Assembly (NCBI RefSeq): GCF_027922365.1
Contig: NZ_BSFN01000015.1
Coordinates: forward strand, 1 to 64,000
Length of the DNA: 64,000 nucleotides
Direction of reading: 5' to 3'
From: Pseudomonas turukhanskensis
GTDB lineage: Bacteria; Pseudomonadota; Gammaproteobacteria; Pseudomonadales; Pseudomonadaceae
Part shown: one piece after another, positions 35,398 through 43,705 of the stretch
Layout of the letters: each line of letters opens with the position of its first letter
How positions within the stretch are numbered: the stretch's first letter is position 1
Made by a program: the position numbers and the translations under genes
Notes under the pieces: model-generated
What the model was told of the DNA's origin: nothing
Seen by the model: only the letters and a program-made list of their open reading frames with translations
Database searches by the model: none

Positions 35398-37416
35398 TCA
35401 ATAGACGGGTTTCAACTCTTTTCGCTCTAGAAGTTTAATTAGGTCTAAATTCTTCCATTTTACAAACCAGAAATTATTCAAAAGCTCAGTTGCAAAAGCA
35501 GAGACGATATCGTCGGTGAAAACCTCATCGGGCTCGTATGAGGCGAGGTACTTTTTTATTAGCTCTATTCTTAAGTCGGCGGTGATGTATGGGCAGCATA
35601 TTAGGTCCAAGAAAATGTGGGCTTGTTCCGACTCTTGCTGAAGGTTGAAATTTTCATTTAGTCTACCAATCGCTATCTTTATTAAGATATCCTTTGCAGT
35701 GCTATATATTGGGTAATTCTTAAAATAGTAGGTAAGGGCCACTATATCGAAGTACGTAATGTTTACTTCGTCTTTTTCTAAGTATGAGAAGATACTTGGC
35801 TGTAGAAGATAGTTGCTGCCAAACTCGCTAGTGGCAAGTATTATGTTTAGTCGTTCTAGCGATATAAAACCATTCCTGGTATCGTTCTTCTGCCTGTGAA
35901 ATTTTAGCTTGTTAACATGGCTCATTATCTCCGTTCGGAAGAATTCAAGGTGGTGCGCTTTTTTTGTTTTTATGAATTGGTCTGTTGTTATTAAAGTTTT
36001 TGCAATTTTGTTAGAAGAAGGTACTGAGGGGTTTACGCTGTAAAAAAAGAAGACTAGACGAAATATTATTAATATGGCCTCTCGAAGTGTTAGCTCTTCC
36101 TCGGGTGTTTGCTTTGTGTTTGGTTTGTAGCTGGAAAGTACGTCAAGTGCGCGTGTGCACAAGACGGATATAATGTATGAGGATACCTCTGAGTAACCCT
36201 TGTTGTTGTCGGCTATTATGGATTTAACTTTGTTTATGAAGCTCTGGCATAATTTTTCAGGATTATATATGTCGTTCGGGGTTAGTTGGCGTTTTCCTTT
36301 GTGAGTTGTTTTGGTGAAGAGCGTTTTCTCAAGGTCGTCTAGTAGTAGCTTTGTCCCGATTATTGCTTTAGATTTTTCTGTGAGAAACGGTCGTTTATAT
36401 TTTATTTTTTTTGAGTCGCTGATGTTTAGGTTGTAGGTGCTGAGTATGTCAGAAATCGTGTCTGCGATTAGCTCTGAATTGTCATTGTTGTGAGAGAAAA
36501 CAATGTAGTCGTCTACATATCTTAATATGTCGTAATCTATTTCATGTTTTAGTCGGTGCTTCCCAAGTGCGCTAATTATCTTCATGTCAGCATCTTGGAG
36601 GATTATTTCAGCGAAAATTCTACTTACTTCTGAGCCGATAGGTATGCCGTTAGTTTCATTGTTATTGCTTCTTTGTATCAAGGTATCGAATTTTTGGCAA
36701 AATTGATTTGTGCTGGCGATGTTTTGCTTTATAAATTCTTTGTTTTTAATTGCCCAGGATATTGTGTGCGTATAAATGCTTTGAAAGCAGTTTGCTATAT
36801 CTAGCGTCCACATTGAAGCGTATTTTTGCTCCAGATTGAAGTATCTGGATGAGTTGTAGAGTTTGTAAAGTCTATTGAATCCTTTGTACGCAAAGTATGA
36901 GGAGGCGTGTCTCCTATTTAGTTCCGTTTCGATCGTGTCAATGTTGATTTCTTTATATTTATTATGGGGGTCGGCGTCACTGGAATAGAAAGAGCCACCA
37001 ATTTTGGCAGGAGCTCTTATGGTTAGTGGGCTTTGAGAGCATAGAGATATAATCGCACTTCCATATTCACTATAAAATGAGCAATAATTTTTTTGTGATC
37101 TGGGATGTATTAGAGACAACGTTCTCAGGCTGGTTTCATTTTTTATTATTTTATATTTGAGAGGGTAGGACTGTTTGTTTTGGGCGCTTGCTGCGTCGTC
37201 AATTTTCAGTTTCGTGCTATCAATGGGGCTTACAATTCTCTCATATAAGGATTTTATTATGTTGAAATTAGTTGGTGCGGACAGTCTTGCTTTGTGGTGG
37301 TTGATATAAAGTCCGTCATTGGAGAATATTATCGGTGTGTCAGAAGGTGCGGTATCTGTGAGAATGGCTCTGAAGTGATCTTTCTTATCAATTTTTGTGT
37401 ATTTTTTATTTTTCAT
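35398..37416 (-). CDS. Reverse transcriptase, Drt3b-like (UG8-type)
   Basis: 672 residues. RT motif A is MWTLDIANCFQSIYTH (catalytic Asp206), motif B GIPIGSEVSRIFAEIIL (about 257-273) and motif C RYVDDYIVF (Asp302, Asp303). A ~350-residue helical C-terminal half with no recognised domain follows. There is no maturase or intron-type thumb. The ATG at 37416 overlaps the upstream RT stop as ATGA, so the two are co-translated. A pair of ~425 and ~670 residue RTs is the DRT3 arrangement. The codon composition is strongly AT-rich compared with the host. Confidence 0.85.
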   Translation of the reverse strand: MKNKKYTKIDKKDHFRAILTDTAPSDTPIIFSNDGLYINHHKARLSAPTNFNIIKSLYERIVSPIDSTKLKIDDAASAQNKQSYPLKYKIIKNETSLRTLSLIHPRSQKNYCSFYSEYGSAIISLCSQSPLTIRAPAKIGGSFYSSDADPHNKYKEINIDTIETELNRRHASSYFAYKGFNRLYKLYNSSRYFNLEQKYASMWTLDIANCFQSIYTHTISWAIKNKEFIKQNIASTNQFCQKFDTLIQRSNNNETNGIPIGSEVSRIFAEIILQDADMKIISALGKHRLKHEIDYDILRYVDDYIVFSHNNDNSELIADTISDILSTYNLNISDSKKIKYKRPFLTEKSKAIIGTKLLLDDLEKTLFTKTTHKGKRQLTPNDIYNPEKLCQSFINKVKSIIADNNKGYSEVSSYIISVLCTRALDVLSSYKPNTKQTPEEELTLREAILIIFRLVFFFYSVNPSVPSSNKIAKTLITTDQFIKTKKAHHLEFFRTEIMSHVNKLKFHRQKNDTRNGFISLERLNIILATSEFGSNYLLQPSIFSYLEKDEVNITYFDIVALTYYFKNYPIYSTAKDILIKIAIGRLNENFNLQQESEQAHIFLDLICCPYITADLRIELIKKYLASYEPDEVFTDDIVSAFATELLNNFWFVKWKNLDLIKLLERKELKPVY

Positions 37417-38690
37417 AGCCAAACCCTTGTTATTTCTTTTAGCCGGTTAGGACTGAATTTCCTATGTGCTCGCTTCTCGAATCCTTGAGTAAAGCTTAGC
37501 TTTAATAGTTTTGATTTGTGCTCGCTCGTGATGTGCGATGAATAAGTTTTGTGGAGTCTGCCGGATTTGCCTGTGAGTGTGCTTCTCAGGAATCTGTCGA
37601 GATTATTTAAACTGTCTGCCGGCGTATCAATTGAGGCGTAGTTGTAATAAATTCCAGTGGGTACTTTTCTGTCCCCGCCTTTGTTTTTAAGTTCCCTGTT
37701 GCTTGTTAGGAAGCTTATGCGGTCGAAGAGTAGTTTGAAGTCTTTGTTTTTTGCAAAGCTATATATAGCTTTGCATAGTTTTTCTTTGATTTTTCGGATC
37801 TTTTTTTCTTCTATATCTATGCGGACTTTTCTATATATAGAAGTTGCGGTCTTGCTATTTTCTACACCGTCTTTCAAGGGTAGTGGTGTGTCGTATACCT
37901 TGTATGAATACCCAAGAAAGTCAAAGCTGAGTACTAACTTTCCATTTGGGTTGGCTGTGCCTGCTTTTTTGCGGCGTGGCACCGGGTAAATTTTTGTTTT
38001 GGTGGAGTTGTATTCAAGGGGTGAGGGGAGAAGATCACATAGCCATTTATAAAACTCATCCTCTTTCTCGTTTGAGGATGTAATAATCAGTATGTCATCA
38101 ACAAAGCGTGAATAATAAAAAACTTCATCGTGTGAGGTGACTTTCTTGTCATACTCGGATAGTAAAAGTTCTGAAAGTGAAGGGCTGGTTTCGACGCCTC
38201 TTGGAATCCCGCTGCCGTAGCGTTGCTTGAAGTGCTCAATGTGGGCTCGGATTATAAGTTTGGTTTGGTGCGACAGTTTTTCGCTGCCGTCAATTATATT
38301 TAGCAGTATATTTGTAGGTATGTTCTCAAAGAAGGATTTTATATCTAGGCGGTATACTTTGTATTTTGTGCCCTCTCTTAAGTAGGCTGGCAGCTCTCTA
38401 GAAATTGATTGTCTGTTTTTGGGGGCTATATTGTATGCTTTATTAATGTTTATGTTGCAGCGCCGAAGTACCATCTTGCTGGCGAGATTGCCAGCAGTGT
38501 ATCCCGCCTTGTTGCTGATTTTAATTTGTTTAAGTGCTGGAGTTTTTTCGGTTGGGTTCTGAGCTATTTGCAAAGCATAAGCAATAACGCTTTTTCTATA
38601 ATCGTCATCCGAAATTCGCTGATCGTCATAGAAGTCAGCTTTAAATAAGCAGCGTGCTAAAGATGAAGTACTGAAGGCTTGATTTGCCAC
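37413..38690 (-). CDS. Reverse transcriptase, Drt3a-like (UG3-type)
   Basis: 425 residues. Motif A is KVYRLDIKSFFENIPT (Asp116), motif B GIPRGVETSPSLSELLLSEY (161-180) and motif C YSRFVDDILIITSS (Asp198, Asp199). The start is a GTG at 38690 with GGAG eight bases upstream, sharing its first base with the stop of the Mrr-like gene. By analogy with DRT3 it should copy the RNA template while its partner makes the second strand. AT-rich like its partner. Retron and group II intron RTs were considered and do not fit a two-RT operon. Confidence 0.85.
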   Translation of the reverse strand: MANQAFSTSSLARCLFKADFYDDQRISDDDYRKSVIAYALQIAQNPTEKTPALKQIKISNKAGYTAGNLASKMVLRRCNININKAYNIAPKNRQSISRELPAYLREGTKYKVYRLDIKSFFENIPTNILLNIIDGSEKLSHQTKLIIRAHIEHFKQRYGSGIPRGVETSPSLSELLLSEYDKKVTSHDEVFYYSRFVDDILIITSSNEKEDEFYKWLCDLLPSPLEYNSTKTKIYPVPRRKKAGTANPNGKLVLSFDFLGYSYKVYDTPLPLKDGVENSKTATSIYRKVRIDIEEKKIRKIKEKLCKAIYSFAKNKDFKLLFDRISFLTSNRELKNKGGDRKVPTGIYYNYASIDTPADSLNNLDRFLRSTLTGKSGRLHKTYSSHITSEHKSKLLKLSFTQGFEKRAHRKFSPNRLKEITRVWL

Positions 38691-39613
38691 TATGCTTCTC
38701 CATCAAAATAATCGCTATCTAATTTTGGTAACTTGATCAGCCGCGATGCGACTCCAACCTCGTGATCCATCATCAGGTTGACCAGCCGGTTTCCATCCAC
38801 CAGCACCATGCCTTCTACGGAACGGGAGAAGTCGATTGCCTGTGCCGTAAAGCCTGAGGTGGTAATAAACACGCCACGCTTGGCTTTCTGTCCGGCGAGA
38901 GCGCCATAGAAGGCTTGCAGTTCTGGTCGGCCAACCGTGCCTTGCCAGCGTTTGGCCTGGACGTAGACCTTTTCCAGGCCGAGCTTGTCGAGTGAGATCA
39001 CCCCGTCGATACCGCCATCGCCGCTGCCGCCGACGCGCTGCAGATCATTACGGCTAGCGCCGTAGCCGAGGCTGTGCAGCACATCCAATACAATGACTTC
39101 AAAACGGTTAGGGCTGACTTGCAGAAGGTTATCCAGCAGGTCTGCAGCCGTTGCTTCGCGTAGTTCACGCAAAGCCTGCTCCAGACGATCATCAGGGCTA
39201 ACAGTGGCTGACCTGAGCGCCGCTGTAGGCTGCTCTTGCCCATCGAGTGGGACAGCATCTGTAGGGGTCTTGAGTTTTACATTCATAAAGCCAATGGCGA
39301 GCTGTTCGACCTTATCCGCAGTCAGAGGGGCGGGGTGTTGGACGGCATAGGTAATGCCTGCGTCAGTCAGCTTCCAGTACCCACGCTTAGCGCTGCTGGA
39401 CAGGCCGGCGCGCTTGAGGCGGTCATGGGCCCAGCCTGCACGGTTCTTGTACGTGGCCTGGCCGCTGGCAATCAGCTCTTGGCGCTGTGCTTCCGACAGG
39501 TTCAGCGCATCAGCAGCTGCTTCATGGGCGTCACGCGCTGTCGCGCCTTCGGGCGTGGCGGCCAGGTAGCGCAGGATCGGCTCAATAAACTGGTCGTAGG
39601 TAGGGACGGGCAT
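38690..39613 (-). CDS. Mrr-like restriction endonuclease
   Basis: 307 residues. An N-terminal winged-helix Mrr_N domain (MPVPTYDQFIEPILRYLA onward) precedes a C-terminal PD-(D/E)xK nuclease of the Mrr_cat type, with GDGGIDGVI (Asp203) and VQAKRW (Gln219-Lys221). Mrr proteins cut DNA bearing foreign methylation. I start at 39613 (GGAG seven bases upstream) instead of the longer frame. The stop overlaps the first RT start by one base, so nuclease and RTs are made from one mRNA. The base composition is host-like, unlike the RTs. Confidence 0.88.
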   Translation of the reverse strand: MPVPTYDQFIEPILRYLAATPEGATARDAHEAAADALNLSEAQRQELIASGQATYKNRAGWAHDRLKRAGLSSSAKRGYWKLTDAGITYAVQHPAPLTADKVEQLAIGFMNVKLKTPTDAVPLDGQEQPTAALRSATVSPDDRLEQALRELREATAADLLDNLLQVSPNRFEVIVLDVLHSLGYGASRNDLQRVGGSGDGGIDGVISLDKLGLEKVYVQAKRWQGTVGRPELQAFYGALAGQKAKRGVFITTSGFTAQAIDFSRSVEGMVLVDGNRLVNLMMDHEVGVASRLIKLPKLDSDYFDGEA

Positions 39614-39651
39614 TGCGACTCCAGGCGCAGGATTGATGTTAGGGCCGCGTG

Positions 39652-40422
39652 CTAAAGGCTCTGCATGGTTTTGCATTTGGGGAAGGTCGAGCAGCCCCAG
39701 AATTGTTGGCCGACATTGGCCCCTGTTTTACGGGTGCGAATAACCAAGGCGCTGCCGCATTTCGGACATTCCCGCTCGGCTGTTGGGTCGCTACGGCGCT
39801 TAAGGTTTTGCACATGCTCTCGGTGTGTAGCGAGGGTCGGTGCGCGGCGGCCGGTTTGCAGGGAGTGCATCAGGGCGTCGAGTTCAGCCTCGGTGAATAC
39901 CGGCTGCTGGAATGACTTGATATAGCGGATAAAACCGATGCCCTGTGTCACGTTTGCCGGCACTTCAGTTTTGAAGGTGCTGCCGCCGACAAAGGTGATG
40001 ACCGAGTGCAGGTGCTCGGGGTTAACGCCAAGGGTGGCTTCCAGTGCTTTGAGGTGCTTGTAGTTCTGCCGCAGCGGGTTCTGGAATTTGAAGGTGCGTT
40101 TGTAGAGCTTCTGCGTCCACTGCGCCTGCTTCTCGCCGCCGAAGATCCAGCCGCTCATGTTCTTCGTTTCCAGTACGAAGATGCCGTAGGGCGAGAGGAA
40201 TACGTGGTCGATCTGTGTGGTGCCGTCTGGCGTGCTCAGGGTGACGTTGTGCAGACGGCGGTAGGTCTGCTTATCCAGCTGCCAATGGGCAAATAGCCGC
40301 ACCAGGAGTTCGCCGATATGACCCTTGGCCCAAGGCGACTTGAGTAGACCTATCAGCAGTGCTGCTGGAATAAACCAGATCAGCATGCCCCAGACCTGCG
40401 CGATGACGGGGGTGAAGTCCAT
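39652..40422 (-). CDS. NERD-domain nuclease-like protein with zinc ribbon
   Basis: 256 residues. An N-terminal membrane helix (MLIWFIPAALLIGLL) precedes a NERD domain (GHIGELLVRLFAHW to about 170, with IDHVFLSPYGIFVLETKN as the nuclease-like core). A C-terminal topoisomerase-type zinc ribbon (CPKCGSALVIR and CSTFPKCK) follows. NERD proteins are predicted nucleases common in defence islands. The gene is 38 bp upstream of the Mrr-like gene and probably heads a four-gene operon with it and the two RTs. A decayed copy of its 5' part lies at 41,931-42,002. Confidence 0.85.
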   Translation of the reverse strand: MDFTPVIAQVWGMLIWFIPAALLIGLLKSPWAKGHIGELLVRLFAHWQLDKQTYRRLHNVTLSTPDGTTQIDHVFLSPYGIFVLETKNMSGWIFGGEKQAQWTQKLYKRTFKFQNPLRQNYKHLKALEATLGVNPEHLHSVITFVGGSTFKTEVPANVTQGIGFIRYIKSFQQPVFTEAELDALMHSLQTGRRAPTLATHREHVQNLKRRSDPTAERECPKCGSALVIRTRKTGANVGQQFWGCSTFPKCKTMQSL

Positions 40423-40574
40423 TTCTTAACCTTCAGTAATCCTGAGTGAACTGGATATTACCGAAATTAAGCGTAAGTGGCCGAAAGTATTCAGTAGCAC
40501 TTATAGCCTGGGTATTTGACTCCAGTACATGGAGTTAAGCCGTTGAGGCATGCTGATGGATAGGGTGGTATTCG

Positions 40575-41300
40575 TTATTGAGCTGCTGGAAGTTCGATGA
40601 TGGCTTCCAGGCGCTGAAAAATGAGCTCTTCCCGTGCCGGCTGCTGGCGGGCGGCGGATTGTACGGCGTAAGCGAAGTCGCGATGGGCGAGTAGGGCGCT
40701 GATGGCGTTGGCGATGTAGTGCTGTAAGGCGGGCTCGGCCTTTGCCAGTTCGGCGTGCAGGCTGTCGCGGCCGTCTACCACAGCTAGGATGTCTTCAATA
40801 TCACGACTGCCCAGAGGGTCGTTGTGGCCGCGACCCCGATAGGCTTCCAGCTTGGTCGCTAGAAAGTAGCTGGGGGTGACAACGCGGATCAGCGTGCCAG
40901 AGGGCAGTGCATGGTCTGCGGCAGTTTGCAGGGCGTCGCGATACCAGCGGTTAGTGAAGTTGAGGATGGCTTCGTCGTCGGGCATGAAGTCGACCAGCAG
41001 ATCACGGCCGACCAGCGCGTTGGGCAAACGCAGGCGGCAGATAATGTCGTCCTCAGGGGATTCACGAAAGCCGCGCTGCCGCAGTTCAGTAAGCAAGCGT
41101 TGCCAGTTGCCATAACCGAGCACATGGACGATCACGTCGACATCTTCGGTAAAGCGCACGGCCTCGCGGGCGAAGGCGTCGGTGATCAGCAGCGCGGTGG
41201 TGCAGCCGCCGACAAAGGCGACCTCACGTAGTAAGTCCGGCCCCAGCGCATCGGCTACGGTTTGCAGCATCTGTTCCTGCATGCGCCATTCAGCTGCCAT
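40575..41300 (-). CDS. Nucleotidyltransferase (AbiEii-like)
   Basis: 241 residues of the nucleotidyltransferase superfamily. FVGGCTTALLIT is followed by RFTEDVDVIV, whose two acidic residues would bind metal. As in AbiEii/MNT toxins, no other domain is visible. It overlaps the upstream HTH gene by 11 bp. Together they resemble a type IV (AbiE-like) toxin-antitoxin pair, but the partner is not a recognisable AbiEi, so the pairing is inferred from position. Confidence 0.75.
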   Translation of the reverse strand: MAAEWRMQEQMLQTVADALGPDLLREVAFVGGCTTALLITDAFAREAVRFTEDVDVIVHVLGYGNWQRLLTELRQRGFRESPEDDIICRLRLPNALVGRDLLVDFMPDDEAILNFTNRWYRDALQTAADHALPSGTLIRVVTPSYFLATKLEAYRGRGHNDPLGSRDIEDILAVVDGRDSLHAELAKAEPALQHYIANAISALLAHRDFAYAVQSAARQQPAREELIFQRLEAIIELPAAQ

Positions 41301-41850
41301 CGGGTTCGCCTCGCAGCTGTTGCGTTAGCAGAGTTTTGGCCAGGCTGGCCTCGCGCTCATTACCCAGCCGGATGGCGTCTACCAGGGCGAGCATGGCGTA
41401 CAGCGCTTCATCCTGGCGTACGGCATTGGGCACGCTTTTGAACAAGGGCTCAATGCTTTGGCCCATGTCGCCACCCAATGCATCCTCCCAGACATAGATG
41501 TGCTCACCGCCAGACAGCAGCTTACCCGCCATCACGGGCGCAGCGTGTGCAGTGGCCAATCCACGCACGATAGGGCCGGGCCGTACCGGGAACACGTATT
41601 TCAAACCGTGGGCGAGAAATTCGTTGAGGGCGCGGGTGTTGACCTGTGGCAGTGCGCTGTTGCGCCCCAGCTTGGCGAGCCCGGCGGCAATGCAGCGGTT
41701 AAGCGCATTGCTGACTTCGGATTTGCTGATGCCGGTAGACTGTTCCAACGCACGCATGGAAAAGTGCTCGGCCGCTTGCTCGGGCTTGGGGTGCTGGTTT
41801 GCCAAGCTAACCAGCTTGAGCATTAACAGTATGTCTTGGCCTTTCATCAT
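41290..41850 (-). CDS. HTH protein paired with the nucleotidyltransferase
   Basis: 186 residues. A winged-helix segment (FSMRALEQSTGISKSEVSNALNRCIAAGLAKL, about residues 30-60) is followed by an uncharacterised C-terminal domain with GLKYVFPVRPGPIVRG. It is probably the regulator or antitoxin of the adjacent nucleotidyltransferase, with which it overlaps. The start could be either of two adjacent ATGs at 41850 and 41847. I do not recognise the C-terminal domain. Confidence 0.7.
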   Translation of the reverse strand: MMKGQDILLMLKLVSLANQHPKPEQAAEHFSMRALEQSTGISKSEVSNALNRCIAAGLAKLGRNSALPQVNTRALNEFLAHGLKYVFPVRPGPIVRGLATAHAAPVMAGKLLSGGEHIYVWEDALGGDMGQSIEPLFKSVPNAVRQDEALYAMLALVDAIRLGNEREASLAKTLLTQQLRGEPDGS

Positions 41851-41930
41851 CGCAGTCGCTCCGCGTCCACTGTCCATGGACTGAGGACAGTTTGCTGGCC
41901 GAGCAGCTCATCTGTCAATGCGCAGCAAGC

Positions 41931-42002
41931 GGCTGCCAATGGGCAAACAAGAAGTTCGTAATATGGCCCTTGGCCCAGGGCGACTTGAGCAGGCCAATCA
42001 GT
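41931..42002 (-). pseudogene. Decayed fragment of a NERD-protein gene
   Basis: The minus strand reads LIGLLKSPWAKGHI, then diverges, then LFAHWQ. This matches residues 24-50 of the NERD protein at 39,652, with a short deletion. The DNA is also clearly related to 40,283-40,355. It is too short to be functional and is evidence of an earlier duplication or recombination inside the island. Confidence 0.8.
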
Positions 42003-42014
42003 AGCGTATGCCTG

Positions 42015-42194
42015 TTATTTGCATCTGGGCTGCTTGGTCTCAGTCAGCGCGTTCCTGGCAATGGCATCCGCCACGGTTTCGCCTTCTTTCAGGCCATATA
42101 GCTCATAAGCGTTGGTTGTTGAGATAAAGGTGGGCAGTTCTTCGCACGGGCCATCCTCATCCATAAAGGCAGGCTCATAATCGTTATTGGTCAT
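42015..42194 (-). CDS. Small hypothetical protein
   Basis: 59 residues, MTNNDYEPAFMDEDGPCEEL with the ending ARNALTETKQPRCK; very acidic N-terminal half, no known domain. GGA stands seven bases before the ATG. A KorB operator lies 92 bp upstream of its start. It could be a real small gene or the stub of a longer one; I do not recognise it. Confidence 0.45.
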   Translation of the reverse strand: MTNNDYEPAFMDEDGPCEELPTFISTTNAYELYGLKEGETVADAIARNALTETKQPRCK

Positions 42195-42206
42195 TGGGCC
42201 GTCCAC

Positions 42207-42514
42207 TTGATCATCTTGGGTTCTCCCGTGGTTCAGGTACCGGTAGAAAAATTCTAGCCACGAAACACGTTATGTTCGCGCGCTTTTTAGCGGCTAAAAC
42301 GCGCGGTTAATTTTGCGGCCAACGTCCTCGTCTCGAAAGCTCGCGATTTACGAGTGAGGCAGTTCCATCTTCTGCTGAGCTCTCGCTGCCGTTTACAGGT
42401 TTGAATTGCCGCCTAGTCTCGTTGCAGTCATGCGTGCGTTCTGCCACCTAAGCGGATATCCGGGCGAAGAGACTGGCTTGCGCCCGGATTTGATCGTCAC
42501 GCTTTAGCTGCGCC
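42207..42514. promoter_or_regulatory. Intergenic region with KorB operator at 42286-42298
   Basis: A perfect TTTAGCGGCTAAA lies here, upstream of the small acidic gene and of the HTH/nucleotidyltransferase set and downstream of the GIY-YIG gene. Nothing else in the 308 bp stands out. Confidence 0.85.
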
Positions 42515-43705
42515 TTAGCTAATCAAGCGCGCTGTTTGCGGGTCATAGGTAACACCGGTAATCGACCCGTCCCGAATGCGCTCAACCGCTTCATCGATCA
42601 CATGCAGCGGTACCAGAAACCATTCCCTTGGCTTAACCGGATGGCCGAAGCGGTCTTCGATGGTCAAGTCCAGCTGCGCCGCGCCGAACAGGCGGTGGAA
42701 GATGTTTTCCAGCCTGGTGCGGTTCAGGTTGTGCAGTTTGTAAGTCGCGACCACCTCCACATCAGCCAGCAGGTAGGTGGCATCTTTGTCTGCGCCTGCG
42801 ATACGGGTTTCTACTCGGCCTCCGGTTACGCCGATCTTGTGGATCAGCTCGCGGTGCTCGGCTACGAAGGGGTGGCTGGACTGGCTGCGCAGCACATAGA
42901 TAGTGCCGCTTTCTATGTCGTCCGGCTCGGCGATGTCGCTGAACAGTGGGCCTGAGTCGACCTTGATCAGCCGAGATCCGGCACGCCCCTCACTGTCCTT
43001 ATAAAGCGCCCGCTGCAGGGATCGTAGCAACAGATCGCTTTCCGTCTCATTGGAGTAGATGACGCGCAAACGCCCATTGGTCTCCGCATTCGGTGTTTTG
43101 TAGGTGTCCCCGACTTCTGCGACATAGGCAATGAGCCCGCTCAGAATAAAGAAGTCTCCAGCCTCAATACTGGCGTTCTTGCCAAAAGGCTTGGTCACCC
43201 AGCGCTTTTGCTTGAGGCCTATTTCCACTTCATCAAACAGCGGCTTGAACTTCTCGAAGTCTTTACATGGGTTCCGAGCGGCCATCTCTTCTGCCGCCTT
43301 TATTGCCGCACTGGAGCGCACATGCCGCAGCACTGTAATGTCGTCCTGGTCGACGGACTCGCTGCCGATGCCCAGCTCGGCGAGTAAGGCGTCCTCATCT
43401 AGGTCATCCACATTTACTGTAGCGACCGCAGTACCTGACAGTAGGCCGTGACTATCCAGGCCTGCCAGTAGAGTTTGTGCCTCCGGCAGTTTGCGCAGCT
43501 GATCCAGGCGCACGGCATACAAGCGCTCGAAGATGTCGTGGTCTTCGCCATGCAGTGGGGCGCGACCGTGGGCCTGATAGAAGCGCTGAATATCCTCGAA
43601 GCCAGCAATGATGCGCTCTTCGCGAGGCGTTCGAGAGGCTGTCTTGAGCGTGGGGACTTCTACCCCCAGCGCATCCAGCAGGTCGTCATCGTTCATATCA
43701 GCCAT
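42515..43705 (-). CDS. GIY-YIG nuclease-family protein (T5orf172/MUG113 type)
   Basis: 396 residues. The N-terminal half (MNDDDLLDALGVE, acidic, with an ERIIAGFEDIQRFYQAHGRAPLHGE segment) is typical of the proteins that sit beside SF2 helicases in modification systems. The C-terminal part holds a GIY-YIG core: GTIYVLRS near 270, HKIGVTGGRVETRIAGA near 290 and a later NRTRLENIFHRLF glutamate/asparagine helix. The ATG overlaps the helicase stop by 8 bp. It is the probable DNA-cutting subunit of the methyltransferase/helicase system. Confidence 0.82.
   Translation of the reverse strand: MADMNDDDLLDALGVEVPTLKTASRTPREERIIAGFEDIQRFYQAHGRAPLHGEDHDIFERLYAVRLDQLRKLPEAQTLLAGLDSHGLLSGTAVATVNVDDLDEDALLAELGIGSESVDQDDITVLRHVRSSAAIKAAEEMAARNPCKDFEKFKPLFDEVEIGLKQKRWVTKPFGKNASIEAGDFFILSGLIAYVAEVGDTYKTPNAETNGRLRVIYSNETESDLLLRSLQRALYKDSEGRAGSRLIKVDSGPLFSDIAEPDDIESGTIYVLRSQSSHPFVAEHRELIHKIGVTGGRVETRIAGADKDATYLLADVEVVATYKLHNLNRTRLENIFHRLFGAAQLDLTIEDRFGHPVKPREWFLVPLHVIDEAVERIRDGSITGVTYDPQTARLIS

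Noticed and set aside
35398..38690. Retron, group II intron or diversity-generating retroelement
   Set aside because: Two adjacent RTs in one operon, no maturase or HNH domain, no template/variable repeat pair and no single-RT msr-msd arrangement; the DRT3 layout fits better.
42313..42330. Eighth KorB-like site near GGTTAATTTTGCGGCC
   Set aside because: It shares only a few bases with TTTAGCSGCTAAA; not counted among the perfect sites.
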